From Azospirillum oleiclasticum (lineage in GTDB: Bacteria > Pseudomonadota > Alphaproteobacteria > Azospirillales > Azospirillaceae): a DNA stretch of 64,000 nucleotides. The stretch is taken from contig NZ_JABFFR010000001.1 of assembly GCF_013423485.1 (NCBI RefSeq), forward strand, positions 806,001 to 870,000, read 5' to 3'. Made by a program: the position numbers and the translations under genes. Each line of letters opens with the position of its first letter. The first letter of the stretch is position 1. The notes below the pieces were generated by a model that was given only the letters and a program-made list of their open reading frames with translations, ran no database searches and was not told the origin of the DNA. Positions 8,727 through 21,620 of this stretch are shown piece by piece.

Positions 8727-9806
8727 ATGTCCGAAGACGCCGACGAGTCCTCCAAAACAGAAGACGCGACAACCCGAAAACTCGAGAAGGCGCACGAGCA
8801 GGGCCAGTTCGCCATGAGCCAGGAGGTGCAGCTCTGGTTGTCGCTGGGCGCCACCCTGATCATCTTCCTGACGCTTCTGCCGGGGCTGGTCTCGGACCTC
8901 ATGCTGCGGCTCACCCGCTATGTGGAGGAGGTGGACAGCGCGCCGATGGACCGTGGCTCCATCGGGCACCTGCTGATGCGGGTGATGATGGACATCCTGA
9001 CGGCCCTGTGGCTGCCGGTGCTGCTCCTGATGGTGGCGGGCGTCGTCAGCACGCTGTTGCAGAAGGGCTGGTCGGTCGCCTGGGCGGTGATCACCCCGAA
9101 ATTCAGCAAGCTCAATCCCATTGCCGGCTTGCAGCGGATGTTCTCACCGGCGCAGCAGAGTGTCGAACTGGCAAAAGGATTGGCGAAGATCGGCGTGGTC
9201 GGCGTCGTTGCCTACGTCGCGTTGCTACCGATGGTGCGGGCGATCGAGCATTTCGTCGGCATCGAATTGCTGCTGATGCTGTTGGAGATGGAGGATCTGG
9301 TCGGCCGCCTGCTGATTGGCGTCTTTGTCACAGTGATGATCATTGCCGCCGCCGACCTGATCTGGCAGCGCTACACGTACAACAAGAAGATGAAGATGAC
9401 CAAGCAGGAGGTCAAGGAGGAGCACAAGCAGGCCGACGGCGACCCGCAGGTGAAGGCCCGCATCCGGCAATTGCGCTTCGAGCGCGCGCGCAAGCGCATG
9501 ATGGCCGCGGTGCCGACCGCCGACGTGGTGGTGACCAACCCCACCCACTTCGCGGTGGCCCTGAAGTACGACGCCATGAGCATGGGGGCGCCGATGGTGG
9601 TGGCGAAGGGCGCCGACACGCTGGCCCTCAAGATTCGCGAGGTCGCCACCGAGAACAAGGTGCCCATTGTGGAGAATCCGCCACTGGCGCGTGCGCTTTA
9701 TGCCACGGTGGAGATCGACCAGGAGGTCCCGTCGGAGCATTATCGTGCCGTGGCCGAAGTGATCACCTATGTGATGAAGCTCAAGAAGCGGTCTCCGCGC
9801 GGCTGA
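8727..9806 (+). CDS. flhB: Flagellar export switch protein FlhB
   Basis: The 359-residue protein begins with the conserved SKTEDATTRKLEKAHEQGQFA, has four membrane segments (about 30-210) and a cytoplasmic domain with the autocleavage motif NPTH at residues 271-274 (VVVTNPTHFAVALKY). FlhB switches export from rod/hook to filament substrates after cleavage between Asn and Pro. The charged NKKMKMTKQEVKEEHKQ linker is also typical. Length matches family. It closes the flagellar run; cckA follows after 55 bases. Confidence 0.97.
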   Translation: MSEDADESSKTEDATTRKLEKAHEQGQFAMSQEVQLWLSLGATLIIFLTLLPGLVSDLMLRLTRYVEEVDSAPMDRGSIGHLLMRVMMDILTALWLPVLLLMVAGVVSTLLQKGWSVAWAVITPKFSKLNPIAGLQRMFSPAQQSVELAKGLAKIGVVGVVAYVALLPMVRAIEHFVGIELLLMLLEMEDLVGRLLIGVFVTVMIIAAADLIWQRYTYNKKMKMTKQEVKEEHKQADGDPQVKARIRQLRFERARKRMMAAVPTADVVVTNPTHFAVALKYDAMSMGAPMVVAKGADTLALKIREVATENKVPIVENPPLARALYATVEIDQEVPSEHYRAVAEVITYVMKLKKRSPRG

Positions 9807-9861
9807 CCTCCGGTCGGCGCCCGCGGCGGGCGCGATCCCGGTTCAACCGTCTGGTGCAGCC

Positions 9862-12381
9862 TTGGACGACGCATCCACCCGCCACCTGGAACCGCCGCGT
9901 CAGGGCGGAGTGCTCATCCGCCCGGATGGCGGGCGCTTCGATCCCATGGACACGCTTCTCGCCACCGGACTTGCCGGCGGGCTGGTCGCCGCGGCGGTGG
10001 GCGTGGCGGTCGGTGACGCGCTGCCGGCCTGGCTGGGGCTGGCGCTGGCGGCGGTCACCATGGCCGTCCTTGCGGTGCGCTTCGGCCGTGCCCGCGGCCT
10101 GCTGCGCCGTGATCGCACGCTGCTTCTGGGCGCGCTGGAGGGGCAGCAGGGCGGTCAGCTCATCGCCGACGCCTTCGGCCAACCGGTCTACATCGACGCC
10201 TCCTTCCGCGCGCTGGCGGGAGTCGGGTCAGGCGACGATCCGCTGGAGTCACTGCGGCGCCAGCTCTCCGCCGACGCCGAAGGGGCGGTCGCCTTCTCCC
10301 GGCTTGCCGAGCGCGTGCGTGGTGGTGTGCCGGCCGCCGTCGACCTGATGCTCCCGCGCGAGGGGCGGTCACCGGAATGGCGGCGGGTGGAGGTCAGGCC
10401 GATCGCCGGTTCGCCCGGAGCCTCGCACTGGCGCATCGAGGACATCACCGCGCGGCGGGAACTGGAGCAGGTGATGCGGCGCGAACAGGCGAAGCTGGTC
10501 GATTTCATGGACCATGCGCCGGTCGGCTTCTTCTCGGTGGACCAGGACGGTGCCTTCCTGTTCGTCAACGGCACGCTGGCACGCTGGCTCGGTGCGTCAC
10601 CGGGCGACCTCGTGGACGGTGGACGCAGGCTGCACGAGATGCTGGCGGATCCGCCCGACAACGCGGCCCCCTACGACCTGTTCGACGGCGGCGGGCCCGA
10701 GCAGCGCGGCGAGGTCGCCATGCGCGGTGTCGGGGGCCGGACCTTCAACGCGTCGGTCACCCAGACGGTCGTGGTGTCGGACGACGGGCGCAGCGTCCAC
10801 ACCCGCTCGGTGGTGCGGGACCTGACGCCGGAGCATGAGTGGAAGGAGGCGCTGCGCCTGTCCGAGCAGCGCTTCCAACGCTTCTTCGAGGACGCGCCCA
10901 TCGGCATCGCGCTGGTGGACGAGGACGGCCGGCTCGCCGAGTGCAACCGCGCCTTCCTGGCGCTGATCGGCGCGCGCTCCGCCGATGTGATCGACCGCCC
11001 GTTCGACCAGCTCATCGAACCGCGCGACCGTGTCGCGGTTCAGGAGCGGCTGACCGCGGTGCTGGCGGGGGCCGATCCGGCCACCCCGCTGGAGGTGCGG
11101 CTGCCCGGCGGGCGCGATCTGGTGGTGCAGCTCTACGCACGGCGGCTGGCCGGGGTCGGGCGCTCGGGTCTGGCCGGGCTGATCCTGCACTTCATCGACC
11201 TGACCGAGCGCAGGAACCTGGAAGCGCAGTTCGCCCAGTCGCAGAAGATGCAGGCGGTTGGCCAGCTGGCGGGCGGCGTCGCCCACGACTTCAACAATCT
11301 GCTGACGGCGATGATCGGCTTCTGCGACCTGCTGCTGCTGCGGCACAAGCCGGGCGACCAGTCCTTCAGCGACATCATGCAGATCAAGCAGAACGCCAAC
11401 CGCGCAGCCAATCTCGTGCGCCAGCTCCTGGCCTTCTCGCGCCAGCAGACGCTGCAGCCGCGCGTGCTGGCCGTCACCGACGTGCTGGCGGAGCTGGCGA
11501 ACCTGCTGCGGCGGCTGATCGGCGAGAACATCGAGCTGCGGATGCTGCACGGCCGCGACCTGGGTTTGGTCAAGGTGGACCAGAACCAGCTGGAGCAGGT
11601 GATCATCAACCTCGTGGTCAACGCGCGCGACGCCATGGGCGGCGGCGGCCGGCTGACCATCGTCACCAACAACGTCGCCATCGACCAGCCCGAGCGTCGC
11701 GAGCACGAGGAGATAACGCCCGGCGCCTACGTGTCGATCGAGGTGATCGACACCGGCCACGGCATCCCCAAGGAAAACCTTCAACGCATCTTCGAGCCGT
11801 TCTTCTCCACCAAGGAGGTGGGGTCCGGCACCGGGCTCGGGCTGTCGACGGTTTACGGCATCGTGCGGCAGTTCAACGGCTTCATCTCCGTCGATTCCGC
11901 ACCGGGGGAGGGGGCCCGCTTCACCATCCTGCTGCCGCGCCACGAGGGTGCGCCGCGGCCCCCCGCCGAGCCGCCGGAGGCGCGCGACCGCAGCCGCAGC
12001 GACCTGACCGGTTCCGGCATCATCATGCTGGTGGAGGACGAGGACGCCGTGCGCGTCTTCTCCGCCCGCGCCCTGCGCAACAAGGGCTATCAGGTGCTGG
12101 AGGCGAAGAACGGAGAGGCGGCGATGAGCCAGCTCGGCGCCGACGGGGCGCGCGTCGACCTGTTGATCACCGACGTGGTGATGCCGCAGATGGACGGCCC
12201 GACGCTCGCCCGCAAGGTGCGGGAGGCGCGGCCCGACATGAAGGTCATCTTCATCTCCGGCTACGCCGAGGACCGCTTCAAGGACGACCTGGACGGACCA
12301 TTCGCCGCGCATTTCCTGCCGAAGCCCTTCTCGCTCAAACAGCTCGCCTCCAAGGTGAAGGAGGTCATGCGCGGCGGTTGA
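9862..12381 (+). CDS. cckA: Hybrid sensor histidine kinase CckA
   Basis: The product is up to 839 residues. Order: two membrane helices (about 30-73), PAS-like domains (about 90-200, 210-320, 330-440), dimerisation/phospho-acceptor domain with H475 in GGVAHDFNNLL, ATPase domain with NLVVNARDAM, DTGHGI and GSGTGLGLSTVYGIVRQ, and a C-terminal receiver with D771 in LLITDVVMPQMDG. This architecture, with short periplasmic exposure and C-terminal receiver, is that of CckA, which feeds phosphate through ChpT to CtrA and CpdR. In several Rhodospirillales cckA follows flhB, as here. The start is uncertain: TTG 9862 is the longest option, GTG 9910 and ATG 9946 are others. Confidence 0.85.
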   Translation: MDDASTRHLEPPRQGGVLIRPDGGRFDPMDTLLATGLAGGLVAAAVGVAVGDALPAWLGLALAAVTMAVLAVRFGRARGLLRRDRTLLLGALEGQQGGQLIADAFGQPVYIDASFRALAGVGSGDDPLESLRRQLSADAEGAVAFSRLAERVRGGVPAAVDLMLPREGRSPEWRRVEVRPIAGSPGASHWRIEDITARRELEQVMRREQAKLVDFMDHAPVGFFSVDQDGAFLFVNGTLARWLGASPGDLVDGGRRLHEMLADPPDNAAPYDLFDGGGPEQRGEVAMRGVGGRTFNASVTQTVVVSDDGRSVHTRSVVRDLTPEHEWKEALRLSEQRFQRFFEDAPIGIALVDEDGRLAECNRAFLALIGARSADVIDRPFDQLIEPRDRVAVQERLTAVLAGADPATPLEVRLPGGRDLVVQLYARRLAGVGRSGLAGLILHFIDLTERRNLEAQFAQSQKMQAVGQLAGGVAHDFNNLLTAMIGFCDLLLLRHKPGDQSFSDIMQIKQNANRAANLVRQLLAFSRQQTLQPRVLAVTDVLAELANLLRRLIGENIELRMLHGRDLGLVKVDQNQLEQVIINLVVNARDAMGGGGRLTIVTNNVAIDQPERREHEEITPGAYVSIEVIDTGHGIPKENLQRIFEPFFSTKEVGSGTGLGLSTVYGIVRQFNGFISVDSAPGEGARFTILLPRHEGAPRPPAEPPEARDRSRSDLTGSGIIMLVEDEDAVRVFSARALRNKGYQVLEAKNGEAAMSQLGADGARVDLLITDVVMPQMDGPTLARKVREARPDMKVIFISGYAEDRFKDDLDGPFAAHFLPKPFSLKQLASKVKEVMRGG

Positions 12382-12542
12382 TCAACCGCGGCCGATAGCG
12401 CCTTCCGGAGCCGCCCGCTTGGTGATAAGAACGCGCAACGGCGGTGAATTGTGGCGCAATCGCCGCAAAGTTCCGTGGCGCAAGGGGTTTGCATGACGAC
12501 TGTGGTGGTCGGCACCGGACAGGGCGGGAAGGTCCGGCCGGC

Positions 12543-14003
12543 ATGGTGATGACGACGCTGGACGTCCGTCCCGTCTTCTACATCGTCGGTGCGCTGGTCA
12601 CCATCATCGCCGCCGCGATGTTGGCGCCGATGGCGGTGGACATCAGCGCCGGCAATCCGGACTGGGTCGTCTTCGCCACCTCGGCTGCTCTGACGGTGTT
12701 CTTCGGCGTCCTGATGATGCTGATGAACCGCACCGACACGGTGGTGTTGAACCTGCGCCAGACCTTTCTGCTGACCTCGGTGGCCTGGGTCGTGGTGTGC
12801 GCCTTTTCCGCACTTCCCTTCATGCTGTCGCGCCTCAGCCTGTCGGCGGCGGATGCCTTCTTCGAGGCGATGTCCGGGCTGACGACGACCGGCTCGACCG
12901 TGATCGTCGGGCTCGACACGCTGGAGCCGGGGCTTCTGCTGTGGCGGTCGCTGCTGCAATGGCTGGGCGGTGTCGGGATCATCGCGATGGGCATCGCCAT
13001 TCTGCCGTTCCTGCGGGTCGGCGGCATGCAGCTCTTCCGGTCCGAGTCTTCCGACCGCTCCGACAAGGTGGTGCCGCGGGCCAGCGACCTCGCGGTCGCT
13101 GTGGCCTGGATCTACATGATCCTGACGCTCGCCTGCACGGCGGCCCTGGCGCTTGCGGGGATGAACCTGTTCGATGCGGTGAACCACGCGATGACCGCGG
13201 TGTCCACCGGTGGATTCTCCACCAGCGACGCGTCGGTCGGGGGGTGGAAGAGCGCGTCCATCGAATGGATCCTCATCGTCTTCATGATGGCCGGCGGCAT
13301 GCCTCTGGTGCGCTTCGTCAGTCTGGCACGCGGCGACGTCGGGCCGATATGGCGCGACACACAGATCCGCTGGTTCGTCGGCTTTCTCGTGGTGGTGTCG
13401 GCGGCGCTCGCCGTCTGGGTCAACCAGGCACTGGATCTACCGTTGTTGGAGTCGTTCCGCCTGTCCGCCTTCAACGTCGTCTCGGTGGTCACCACCACCG
13501 GTTACGCCTCCGGCGACTACAGCCTGTGGGGCCCGCCCGCCGTGGTGGCCTTCCTGATCCTCACCATGGTCGGTGGCTGCACCGGCTCCACCGCCGGCGG
13601 ATTGAAGATTTTCCGCTTCGAGGTGCTGTTCATGGTCCTGCGCGTGCAACTCCACCGTCTGTACATGCCGCACCGTGTGCTGCCCCTGCGCTACAACGAC
13701 AAGCCGGTGGACGCCGACGCCATGGTGTCGGTGATGAGCTTCGGCTTCGTCTATGTCGCATCGATCTTCATCGTCGCGCTGGCGTTGGGCGCCTTCGGGC
13801 TGGACATGATCACCGCGGTGTCGGGTGCGGCGACGGCGCTCGGCAACGTCGGTCCGGGGCTCGGCCAGATCATCGGCCCCGCCGGCAATTTCCAGCCGAT
13901 TCCCGAGGCGGCGAAATGGGTGCTGTCGCTTGCGATGCTGCTGGGGCGGCTGGAGTTCTTCACGGTGCTGGTGCTGTTCAACCGGCAATTCTGGCGGCAA
14001 TAG
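12543..14003 (+). CDS. trkH: Trk-type potassium uptake membrane subunit TrkH
   Basis: The 486-residue polytopic membrane protein has the four pore-loop repeats of the TrkH/TrkG/KtrB family: GLTTTGSTV, AVSTGGFST, VTTTGYAS and the fourth P-loop GAATALGNVGPGLG. The cytoplasm-facing VGGCTGSTAGGLK segment before it is also typical. TrkH forms the K+-translocating pore and works with the NAD-binding regulator TrkA, which is not in the window. Length fits (about 483). Start ATG 12543 (MVMTTLDVRP) was chosen as the codon nearest the first membrane helix; ATG 12549 is equally possible, and the 12444 start adds an uncharacteristic leader. Confidence 0.93.
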   Translation: MVMTTLDVRPVFYIVGALVTIIAAAMLAPMAVDISAGNPDWVVFATSAALTVFFGVLMMLMNRTDTVVLNLRQTFLLTSVAWVVVCAFSALPFMLSRLSLSAADAFFEAMSGLTTTGSTVIVGLDTLEPGLLLWRSLLQWLGGVGIIAMGIAILPFLRVGGMQLFRSESSDRSDKVVPRASDLAVAVAWIYMILTLACTAALALAGMNLFDAVNHAMTAVSTGGFSTSDASVGGWKSASIEWILIVFMMAGGMPLVRFVSLARGDVGPIWRDTQIRWFVGFLVVVSAALAVWVNQALDLPLLESFRLSAFNVVSVVTTTGYASGDYSLWGPPAVVAFLILTMVGGCTGSTAGGLKIFRFEVLFMVLRVQLHRLYMPHRVLPLRYNDKPVDADAMVSVMSFGFVYVASIFIVALALGAFGLDMITAVSGAATALGNVGPGLGQIIGPAGNFQPIPEAAKWVLSLAMLLGRLEFFTVLVLFNRQFWRQ

Positions 14004-14355
14004 AACGCCCACGCCAACCGTCGGTCTGCAAATAAGTATGCCCTTATATTGCCGGTGCGAACCTGCCGGCCGCCGTCGTGTTCTGCAAATGACCGCAGGC
14101 GTTGCGGGTGTGTTCTAAACACACTAATAATCGCATACAAAACAACTTAAAGAGCTGCGCGATTTTATCTCGTCATGAGTGTGGGGTAAAGGGATTTTCC
14201 ATCTATGACCATTGCCAATTCAGAATTTCTTCATATCAACGTTTACTGATTTCGCCGGCGTTGGGAGGGCGTCCGGAACCGCCTCGGCTCTGGACGGCGC
14301 AGCACCCGCTTCGGTAAGGTCGCGGCCGGTTCCACGTCATTCCGGACATCACACC
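14004..14355. other. AT-rich intergenic region with a 17-bp perfect palindrome
   Basis: These 352 bases between trkH and ridA are clearly richer in A and T than the surroundings, mostly at 14030-14250. At 14108-14124 lies GTGTGTTCTAAACACAC, a perfect 7-bp inverted repeat around CTA. No convincing gene is present; a 71-codon frame at 14102 lacks a ribosome-binding site and normal codon use. The region probably carries promoters and operators for ridA. Confidence 0.5.
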
Positions 14356-14706
14356 ATGAGCATCCAGCGTTTCGAAGTCGGCCCGCGCATGAGCCAGGCC
14401 GTCGCCTACAACGGCATCGTCACCACCGCCGGTCAGGTGGCGCTCGACAGCGCCGGCAAGTCGGTGGCCGAGCAGACCCGCGAGGTGCTGGGCCGCATCG
14501 ACGCCCTGCTGGCCGCCGCCGGCACCGACAAGAGCAAGGTCCTGACCGCCACCATCTGGCTGGCCGACATCGGCACCTTCGCGGAAATGAACTCGGTTTG
14601 GGACGGCTGGGTGTCGCCCGGCAACACGCCGGCCCGCGCGACGGTGGAGGCGAAGCTGGCCGCTCCCGCCTTCCAGGTCGAGATCCAGGTCACCGCCGCC
14701 ATCTGA
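14356..14706 (+). CDS. RidA/YjgF family protein (enamine/imine deaminase)
   Basis: The 116-residue protein has the RidA fold signature (VTTAGQVALD, SVAEQTREVLGRIDALLAAAGTDKSKVLTATIWLADI, NTPARATVEAKLAAPAFQVEIQVTAAI). The Arg in PARAT corresponds to the substrate-carboxylate-binding Arg of active RidA proteins. RidA hydrolyses reactive 2-aminoacrylate and related enamines made by PLP enzymes; this subgroup (starting MSIQRFEVGPRMSQAV) is close to RidA but its substrate is not certain. Start ATG 14356 sits 20 bp after a GGCCGG-rich stretch; the longer frame from 14212 has no family similarity. It is followed after 29 bp by a glycosyltransferase. Confidence 0.88.
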   Translation: MSIQRFEVGPRMSQAVAYNGIVTTAGQVALDSAGKSVAEQTREVLGRIDALLAAAGTDKSKVLTATIWLADIGTFAEMNSVWDGWVSPGNTPARATVEAKLAAPAFQVEIQVTAAI

Positions 14707-14735
14707 CCGCCGCCGGACAGGGGGAGGAGCCGCCC

Positions 14736-15761
14736 ATGACCGTTGCCCGCCCGGACGAGCCCGTGGCGCCGCTCGCGGTGTTCAGCCACGGCGAGCTGAT
14801 CGGCGACGCCATGGTCAAGATCCCGTTCCTGCGGGGCCTGCGCGCGCTCTTCCCCGACCGTCGGATCGTCTGGATCACGACGGAGGAGACGCATCTGGAA
14901 ACGACGTTGGCGCCACTGATCGCCGGCACCATCGACGAGTTCCGCAGCAACACCGGCATCGGCACCAGCCCGCTGGAACTGCTGAAGCCGCTTCCCGAGC
15001 GGCAGCGCTTCTCGCTCGTTATCGACACGCAGACGCTGTGGTGGCGCACGCTGATCGCGCGCCGTTTCCGTCATGACCTGTTCGTGTCGCCCTGCGCCTC
15101 CTACCGCTTCTCCGAACGCAAGCCGCCGCCCGACCGCCGCCGCCCGCGCCACCTGATGGACCGGCTGTTCGGCCTGTTGGAGGTGGCGGCCGGCCGCCCG
15201 CCTCCGGTCGAGCCGCTGCGCGACGGCGTGCCCACGCCACCCGATGCGGCGGCGGAGGCGCGCGCCCTGCTGCCGGATGGCGCGACCTATGTCGCGCTGG
15301 CGCCCGGTGCTGGCAAGCGCCACAAATGCTGGCCGCTCGACCGCTACATCGCGCTGGGCCGCGAACAGGCGGTGCGTGGCCGCGTGCCTGTCTTCATCCT
15401 CGGCCCCGGTGAGACGGAGTGGATGACGGCGCTGCGGGAGGCGTTGCCGACCGCGCTCTTCCCGCTCCAGGACGAGCGGGTGGGGGAGCCGCGCTACACC
15501 CCGGTGCGGACCATCGCGCTGACGCGCCGCTGCGCGGCGGCGGTGGCGAACGACAGCGGCATCAGCAAGATGTTCGCGGTGGCCGACATCCCGCTGGTCA
15601 CCCTCTACGGCCCGACCGACGGCGACAAGGTGCACCCCAAGGTCACCGCCGGCACCTATCTGACCGCGCAGCGCTTCGGCGGCACCGCCATGGACCGCAT
15701 CCCCATCGCCGCCGTGGACGGGGCTGTCGAGAGCCTGATATCGGCCGGGCATACGGATTAG
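14736..15761 (+). CDS. Glycosyltransferase family 9 (heptosyltransferase-like)
   Basis: The 341-residue protein has GT9 features: N-terminal HGELIGDAMVKIPFLRGLRALFPDRRIVWIT, the mid-protein VALAPGAGKRHKCWPLDRY (donor-site G-x-G/W-P pattern) and C-terminal AVANDSGISKMFAVADIPLVTLYGPTDGDKVHP. GT9 enzymes transfer ADP-heptose or similar sugars in lipopolysaccharide core synthesis at the inner face of the inner membrane. Acceptor and exact sugar cannot be read from the sequence. GGGGAGGAG 8 bases upstream supports ATG 14736. Length is near that of family members (about 340-350). Confidence 0.88.
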   Translation: MTVARPDEPVAPLAVFSHGELIGDAMVKIPFLRGLRALFPDRRIVWITTEETHLETTLAPLIAGTIDEFRSNTGIGTSPLELLKPLPERQRFSLVIDTQTLWWRTLIARRFRHDLFVSPCASYRFSERKPPPDRRRPRHLMDRLFGLLEVAAGRPPPVEPLRDGVPTPPDAAAEARALLPDGATYVALAPGAGKRHKCWPLDRYIALGREQAVRGRVPVFILGPGETEWMTALREALPTALFPLQDERVGEPRYTPVRTIALTRRCAAAVANDSGISKMFAVADIPLVTLYGPTDGDKVHPKVTAGTYLTAQRFGGTAMDRIPIAAVDGAVESLISAGHTD

Positions 15762-15902
15762 GTGGTAGCCGCCGGGTCCGGTCACCCGCACGTCCGGGTT
15801 GGCTGGAAAGATTGATCGAGGCACTATCGGCAGGCCGTCGTGAAACCTTCTCGCCACGGCCGTGTTTCCGATGCACCCGCCAACCTCGACCCCCGACGGC
15901 CC

Positions 15903-19226
<3,324 letters not shown>

Positions 19227-19315
19227 CGACGGTTTAAGGATGCGGGTCCGGATGGCGCGCCGTCCGGGCGCCCGTATCGTGGACCGGTCAGCGACGAGGG
19301 AAGGGGAGTTCAGTG

Positions 19316-21562
19316 ATGCCGAACGACATGCGCCGCGAAATCCGGGAGGAGACGGCGGCCGATCCCATGCTGCAGGGCGGGATCGACGCCATCGTCCGCG
19401 CCGATCACGGCGACCCGTTTTCCATCCTGGGCATGCACCAGTTGCAGGCCGGCGGCCCGGTGGAGGTGCGGACCTTCCTGCCCGGCGCCGAGCGGGTGTG
19501 GGTGATCGAGGCCGACGGCGGTGCGGTTGCCGGCGAGATGGAGAAGATCCATCCCGACGGCTTCTTTCTCGGCCGCCTGCCCGAGCGGCGCGACCGCTTC
19601 CGCTACCGTCTGCGCGTCGACTTCCCGCTGGCCACCATGGAGTTCGAGGACGTCTACCGCTTCGGCAACGTGCTGGGCGAGTTGGACGTCCATCTGCTGG
19701 CCGAGGGCACGCACCTGAAGGCCTATGAGCGGCTCGGCGCCCATCCCCGCGAACTGGACGGTGTGCAGGGCGTTGCCTTCGCGGTGTGGGCGCCGAACGC
19801 CCGGCGCGTCAGCGTGGTCGGCGATTTCTGCGACTGGGACGGCCGCCGGCTGCCCATGCGCCGCCGGGTGGAGGCCGGCGTGTGGGAGATCTTCGTGCCG
19901 CACGCCCAGGCCGGCCAGCGCTACAAGTTCGAGATCAGGGGGGCGAACGGCGACCTGCTGCCGCTGAAGGCCGACCCCGTCGCCTTCGAGGGCGAGCTGC
20001 GCCCGGCCAACGCGTCGGTGGTGCACGGGCTGCGGGATTATGATTGGCGCGATGCGGAGTGGATGCGCACCCGCGCCGCCGCCGGCGAGCGCACGGCGCC
20101 CATGTGCGTCTACGAGGTGCATCTGGGGTCCTGGGCCCGGGTGCCGGAGGAGGGGAACCGCTTCCTCACCTACGCCGAACTGGCCGACCGCCTCGTCCCC
20201 TACGCGCGCGACATGGGCTTCACCCACATCGAGATGCTGCCGGTGACGGAGCATCCCTTCGACGGCTCCTGGGGCTACCAGCCCATCGGTCTCTACGCGC
20301 CGACCAAGCGCCACGGCTCCCCGGAGGATTTCAAGCGCTTCGTGGACGCCTGCCACGAGGCCGGCATCGGGCTGCTGCTGGACTGGGTGCCCGGTCACTT
20401 CCCGACCGACCCGCACGGGCTGGGCTGGTTCGACGGCACGCATCTGTACGAGCACGCCGACCCGCGCCAGGGCTACCACATGGACTGGAACACCCTGATC
20501 TACAATTTCGGCCGGCGGGAGGTGTCGAACTATCTGCTGGGCAATGCGCTGTTCTGGCTCGACCATTATCACCTGGACGGGCTGCGCGTGGATGCGGTGG
20601 CGTCCATGCTCTACCTCGACTATTCCCGCAAGGCCGACCAGTGGGTGCCCAACCAGTTCGGCGGGCGCGAGAACCTGGAATCCATCGCCTTCCTCAAGCG
20701 CATGAACGAGCTGGCCTACGGCAACCATCCCGGCACCGTGACGGTGGCGGAGGAGTCCACCGCCTGGCCCGGCGTGTCGCGGCCGACCTGGCTGGGCGGT
20801 CTCGGCTTCGGCTACAAGTGGAACATGGGCTGGATGCACGACACGCTCAGCTACATGCAGAAGGACCCGATCCACCGCCGCTACCACCACCACCAGCTCA
20901 CCTTCGGGCTGGTCTACCAGTTCTCCGAGAACTTCGTCCTGCCGCTCAGCCACGACGAGGTGGTGCACGGCAAGGGCTCGCTGATCACCAAGATGCCGGG
21001 CGACAGTTGGCAGAAATTCGCCAACCTGCGTGCCTATTACGGCTTCATGTGGACCCATCCCGGCAAGAAGCTGCTGTTCATGGGCGGCGAGATCGCCCAG
21101 TGGCGGGAGTGGAACGAGGACGCCAGCCTTGACTGGCACCTGACCGACGACCCCATGCACAAGGGCGTGCAGGACCTGATCCGCACGCTCAACGGCGTCT
21201 ACCGGTCCTGCGCGCCGCTGCACGCCTTCGACTGCGACCCGCAGGGCTTCGAGTGGATCGAGGCGAACGACAGCGACAATTGCGTGCTGGCCTTCCTGCG
21301 CAAGGGACCCGACCCCGAGCACCATGTCGTGGTCGTCGGCGGCTTCACCCCGATCCCGCGCGAGAACTACCGCGTCGGCGTCAGCCTGCCCGGCACCTAC
21401 CGCTGTCTCGTCAACACCGACGACGCCCGCTTCGGCGGCAGCGGCAGCTTCACCGTCGAGACCTTGGAGACCGAGGAGGTCCCCTGGCATGGACGGCCTT
21501 ACTCGGTCACGCTGACCGTGCCGCCGCTGGCGACGGTGGTGCTGGAGCGGCGAGGCGGCTGA
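19316..21562 (+). CDS. glgB: 1,4-alpha-glucan branching enzyme GlgB
   Basis: The 748-residue protein has the full GlgB layout: N-terminal N1 module (about 25-110), CBM48 ([23 protein letters not shown]), GH13 catalytic barrel with [32 protein letters not shown] (nucleophile Asp), [10 protein letters not shown] (acid/base Glu) and [12 protein letters not shown], and a C-terminal beta domain. GlgB makes the alpha-1,6 branches of glycogen. AAGGGGAG ends 7 bases before ATG 19316, so this is preferred over GTG 19313. It follows treS-maltokinase, which fits the maltose-1-phosphate route to glycogen. Confidence 0.97.
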   Translation: MPNDMRREIREETAADPMLQGGIDAIVRADHGDPFSILGMHQLQAGGPVEVRTFLPGAERVWVIEADGGAVAGEMEKIHPDGFFLGRLPERRDRFRYRLRVDFPLATMEFEDVYRFGNVLGELDVHLLAEGTHLKAYERLGAHPRELDGVQGVAFAVWAPNARRVSVVGDFCDWDGRRLPMRRRVEAGVWEIFVPHAQAGQRYKFEIRGANGDLLPLKADPVAFEGELRPANASVVHGLRDYDWRDAEWMRTRAAAGERTAPMCVYEVHLGSWARVPEEGNRFLTYAELADRLVPYARDMGFTHIEMLPVTEHPFDGSWGYQPIGLYAPTKRHGSPEDFKRFVDACHEAGIGLLLDWVPGHFPTDPHGLGWFDGTHLYEHADPRQGYHMDWNTLIYNFGRREVSNYLLGNALFWLDHYHLDGLRVDAVASMLYLDYSRKADQWVPNQFGGRENLESIAFLKRMNELAYGNHPGTVTVAEESTAWPGVSRPTWLGGLGFGYKWNMGWMHDTLSYMQKDPIHRRYHHHQLTFGLVYQFSENFVLPLSHDEVVHGKGSLITKMPGDSWQKFANLRAYYGFMWTHPGKKLLFMGGEIAQWREWNEDASLDWHLTDDPMHKGVQDLIRTLNGVYRSCAPLHAFDCDPQGFEWIEANDSDNCVLAFLRKGPDPEHHVVVVGGFTPIPRENYRVGVSLPGTYRCLVNTDDARFGGSGSFTVETLETEEVPWHGRPYSVTLTVPPLATVVLERRGG

Positions 21563-21620
21563 GCTCGGCGCGTCGTGCCTGCGCGTTGACCCCGGACGCG
21601 GGATCGGTCAGAACCCCGCC

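Noticed and set aside
10597..12312. 571-codon frame on the minus strand across cckA
   Set aside because: Shadow of cckA; lacks any recognisable domain.
14102..14317. 71-codon frame in the AT-rich gap
   Set aside because: No ribosome-binding site and no family similarity; the palindrome and promoter explanation fits better.
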